Origin: Syntrophobacterales bacterium
GTDB taxonomy: Bacteria > Desulfobacterota > Syntrophobacteria > BM002
NCBI GenBank assembly: GCA_030613915.1
Contig: JAUWKY010000113.1
Location: 1-7,315 of the forward strand
Length of the DNA stretch: 7,315 bases
Direction: 5' to 3'
Part shown: piece after piece, positions 5,572 to 7,315 of the stretch
How the letters are laid out: every line of letters begins with the position of its first letter
How positions within the stretch are numbered: position 1 is the stretch's first letter
Made by a program: the position numbers and the translations under genes
The notes under the pieces: model-generated
Database searches by the model: none
What the model was told of the DNA's origin: nothing
The model's input: only the letters and a program-made list of their open reading frames with translations

Positions 5572-5631
5572 CACCCGGCATAAGCCTAATTGTCGGGTGA
5601 ACTCCGCCGAGGCGGAAACCACCCGACCTAC
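5572..5631. repeat. REP-like hairpin 2, inverted relative to unit 1
   Basis: The outer stem is GTCGGGTG (5592-5599) with CACCCGAC (5620-5627), 8 of 8. The inner stem is TCCGCC (5603-5608) with GGCGGA (5611-5616) around GA. Read on the minus strand it starts GTAGGTCGGGTGG (5631-5619), so both units carry the same GTAGGTCGG head facing outward. The linker segment CACCCGGCA (5572-5580) can also pair with TGTCGGGTG (5591-5599) at 8 of 9 positions, giving an alternative fold. Units 1 and 2 together resemble a two-unit BIME-type cluster. Confidence 0.65.
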
Positions 5632-5642
5632 CTATAGAATTA

Positions 5643-6437
5643 TTAATCCACTTCAATCTGCCCGCTGGACGAAGTCTGACTGGAGCGTCTCACCAGATCT
5701 CTTTTCACAATGTTCAAAAAATCATTGGCGAAGTTGACCATTTCTGTCTCTAGATTTCGCACCTTATTGGTGAAATGATTATAAGCAATTACAGCAGGAA
5801 TGGCCGCAGCCAGACCAGCAGCGGTCGCTATGAGCGCTTCGGAGATACCAGGAGCCACAACAGCCAAAGTTGCAGATCCCTTGAGACCGATGCCCTGAAA
5901 AGCAACCATTATACCCCACACTGTGCCGAAGAGCCCAATAAATGGCGCGGAATTACCCGTGGTGGCCAATAGGGTCAGGGCTTTCTCCAGCCGCTGTACC
6001 TCACCATTGACAGCGCTGCGTGTAGCCCTCTCCATATTGTCGATCCACATCATTTTCACTTCCAAATCATTGGGATTTTCCGCTTTCTCACGATCGCTGG
6101 CTTTGGTCAGCCTACCGAGTTCCATATAACCTACTCGGAAAATCTCAGCCAAGTGACTATCCTCCATGTTCTTGGATTCTCGATAAACAGTCGCAAGATT
6201 CTTGCTGTTCCAAAATAGATTGAGAAAGCGAGAGCTTTCTTTGCTTGCTCTTTTTAAGACTCTATGTTTCAGAAAAACAATCGCCCAGCAGGCGATTGAA
6301 AGAAAAAGCAGTATAATCAGCACGAGCTTCACTACCGCGCCGGCACCGAGTATCATGTGGATGATACCACTGCGGGGAGTGCCGCCGGCAGGAGCGGCCC
6401 AAGCTGCTGATACGAGCGCAAACATCATGGTTTTCAT
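5643..6437 (-). CDS. tolQ: Tol-Pal motor protein TolQ (MotA/TolQ/ExbB family)
   Basis: A protein of 264 residues from the ATG at 6437, slightly longer than E. coli TolQ (230). TolQ forms the multimeric membrane ring that, with TolR, conducts protons and drives the transducer. Residues 1-20 (MKTMMFALVSAAWAAPAGG) look like a signal-type hydrophobic start. Membrane helix 1 spans about 35-56. Residues 57-145 are the cytoplasmic helical domain. Helices 2 and 3 span about 154-182 and 196-220 and carry the family motifs ATTGNSAPFIGLFGTVWGIM and PGISEALIATAAGLAAAIPAV. The C-terminal tail is Ser-rich. The start was chosen because a GGGGGAGGA ribosome-binding site lies about 9-10 nt upstream. The frame continues open to 6593, but those 52 codons look like leader sequence. 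It is the first gene of the minus-strand operon; no ybgC precedes it. Confidence 0.96.
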   Translation of the reverse strand: MKTMMFALVSAAWAAPAGGTPRSGIIHMILGAGAVVKLVLIILLFLSIACWAIVFLKHRVLKRASKESSRFLNLFWNSKNLATVYRESKNMEDSHLAEIFRVGYMELGRLTKASDREKAENPNDLEVKMMWIDNMERATRSAVNGEVQRLEKALTLLATTGNSAPFIGLFGTVWGIMVAFQGIGLKGSATLAVVAPGISEALIATAAGLAAAIPAVIAYNHFTNKVRNLETEMVNFANDFLNIVKRDLVRRSSQTSSSGQIEVD

Positions 6438-6536
6438 AGGATAGTGTCCTCCCCCTCTTACACTAAGACACGGATCCTCCATAAGAGTTCCGAGCATGCA
6501 ACCGTTATGAGTACTGCTTTTGTCCTCATGAGTTCC

Positions 6537-6549
6537 TTGCTTGAAGCAA
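6537..6549. promoter_or_regulatory. Short dyad in the tolQ leader
   Basis: A 6-bp inverted repeat, TTGCTT (6537-6542) and AAGCAA (6544-6549), has a single central base. As RNA the loop would need to open by one or two pairs. It lies in the leader between the predicted tol promoter and tolQ. It could be an operator half-site pair or chance. Confidence 0.25.
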
Positions 6550-6570
6550 AGGTTACATCCTGCTAAAATC

Positions 6571-6588
6571 CCCTTTGATTTCAAAGGG
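6571..6588. promoter_or_regulatory. Perfect 8-bp dyad in the tolQ leader
   Basis: CCCTTTGA (6571-6578) and TCAAAGGG (6581-6588) form a perfect inverted repeat with TT between. It lies just downstream of the predicted tol promoter, so it would be near the 5' end of the tol mRNA, and also upstream of the divergent djlA-like gene. No strong T-run follows on either strand, so it is more likely an operator or a 5' stem-loop than a terminator. Confidence 0.4.
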
Positions 6589-6605
6589 TTCAAATTATCT
6601 TGCGC

Positions 6606-6634
6606 AAGCTAACATCGACGTGACATAGTGTCAA
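6606..6634 (-). promoter_or_regulatory. Candidate sigma70 promoter of the tol-pal operon
   Basis: On the minus strand a perfect -35 box TTGACA (6634-6629) is followed after 17 nt by TAGCTT (6611-6606). TGT just before it supplies an extended -10 TGn element. Transcription would start near 6599, leaving a leader of about 160 nt before tolQ. A dyad, TGACA-TAG-TGTCA (6621-6633), overlaps the -35 box and could bind a regulator. The -10 box matches the consensus only partly. Confidence 0.5.
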
Positions 6635-6673
6635 GGAAATTTCACTAAACGGTTGTTACCATTCGGAGACGAG

Positions 6674-7315
6674 ATGAGAGGCTGGTCGAAAGCGGTGGGT
6701 GCAGGCTTGGGGTATTTCGTTGGAGGCCCCATTGGTGCTGTGCTCGGCTATATGGCAGGCCACAAGCTGACGCCCAAACTCCATGCCCAAGAAGGCCATC
6801 TACTCATAGCTAACCTCCTTGGCTTCACAACCCTTTTTTTGAAGGCCAACACCGCTCCCTCTTCTGATGATAGTAGCGAAACAGTACGTTTCATCTCCAG
6901 ACTCTTTCAATTCGACGCCGAAGACGAGCATATGGCAGGAGAGCTTCTCCAGCGGCTCCTCGAAGTGGACCTGGACATTCATGCCATGGCAAAGACCTTC
7001 AAAAACCACTCAGATGTAAGTATGCGCAACCGTTTGCTTGAAATCCTCGCCACACTCTGCTTGCTCATTGAGGGGCCTCTGCAAGAACGTCAGCTCAGGC
7101 TTTTGCACCGAATTGCTGAGGCCTTGAACCTTGCTCCAGCTCAATGGCAGGCTATTAAGTCCCGATATCGAGGCACCTCACCCCAACTCGACCCGGCCTG
7201 TTGCTATGCCCTGCTGGAACTGTACCCCGAAGTCTCTGAAGTGGAAATCAGGACCGCTTATCGACGACTTGCAAAAAAATACCATCCAGACCACTTTGCC
7301 CACCTGGACCAGGTT
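6674..7315 (+). CDS. djlA: DjlA-like membrane co-chaperone (TerB-like region plus DnaJ domain), 5' part (partial)
   Basis: 214 codons are visible and the gene runs off the right edge. GGAG lies 5 nt before the ATG. Residues 7-29 form a Gly-rich membrane segment (AVGAGLGYFVGGPIGAVLGYMAGH), like the dimerising anchor of DjlA. Residues about 38-168 are all-helical and correspond in position to the TerB-like domain, but the acidic 'DG' metal-site motifs usual in TerB are not evident: LKANTAPSSDD and LIEGPLQERQ stand where ADG-type motifs are expected. From about residue 176 a J domain begins (CCYALLELYPEVSEVEIRTAYRRLAKKYHPDHF), with the HPD triad at 204-206 that stimulates DnaK ATPase. The end of the J domain is outside the window. 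DjlA-type proteins face the cytoplasm and link DnaK to envelope stress. The gene is divergent from tolQ and shares a 236-bp intergenic region; no clear plus-strand promoter was found. Confidence 0.8.
   Translation, partial: MRGWSKAVGAGLGYFVGGPIGAVLGYMAGHKLTPKLHAQEGHLLIANLLGFTTLFLKANTAPSSDDSSETVRFISRLFQFDAEDEHMAGELLQRLLEVDLDIHAMAKTFKNHSDVSMRNRLLEILATLCLLIEGPLQERQLRLLHRIAEALNLAPAQWQAIKSRYRGTSPQLDPACCYALLELYPEVSEVEIRTAYRRLAKKYHPDHFAHLDQV

Noticed and set aside
6438..6593. N-terminal extension of TolQ by 52 codons
   Set aside because: The upstream residues look like leader translation, while a strong ribosome-binding site supports the ATG at 6437 and the usual TolQ start.
1..7315. CRISPR array, toxin-antitoxin, phage or defence genes
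   Set aside because: No regularly spaced direct repeats and no matching domains. All convincing coding regions belong to envelope maintenance or chaperone families.

Overview
The window carries a nearly complete Tol-Pal envelope locus on the minus strand. It is flanked on the left by the start of a SurA-type periplasmic chaperone gene on the same strand, and on the right by a divergent DjlA-like co-chaperone gene on the plus strand. Both flanking genes are cut by the window edges. Envelope lipoproteins and a TolQRAB-Pal-CpoB set mean a Gram-negative bacterium. Three traits fit Desulfobacterota (former Deltaproteobacteria): a short TonB-like TolA, a CpoB with a lipobox, and a Pal with the HCDERG and LC...ESCW motifs. 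That placement is an inference, not a demonstration.

Layout, read along minus-strand transcription from right to left: tolQ (6437-5643), a 158-bp gap holding two REP-like hairpins, tolR (5484-5071), an 85-bp gap with another hairpin, a tolA/tonB-type energy transducer (4985-4179), a 4-bp gap, tolB (4174-2825), a 140-bp structured gap, pal (2684-2097), a 505-bp gap with no convincing gene, cpoB/ybgF (1591-665), a 352-bp gap containing a 194-bp MITE-like inverted-repeat element, and the N-terminal 104 codons of a surA-like gene (312-1). The plus-strand djlA-like gene starts at 6674 and runs off the right edge. No ybgC precedes tolQ here, unlike the enterobacterial operon.

How the genes work together (established for the families): TolQ and TolR form a proton-driven inner-membrane motor. 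It energises the TolA-type transducer, which reaches across the periplasm to TolB and Pal at the outer membrane. CpoB coordinates this with peptidoglycan synthesis during constriction. SurA escorts outer-membrane proteins through the periplasm. The window is therefore an envelope-maintenance neighbourhood.

The gene content is ordinary. The unusual part is the spacer DNA. An operon that is usually compact is interrupted by REP-like hairpins, a structured tolB-pal gap, a long pal-cpoB gap and a MITE-like element. The REP sequence is open in the tolR frame and would give a false N-terminal extension to TolR. I see no new defence, CRISPR or toxin-antitoxin system, and no tRNA or rRNA gene.
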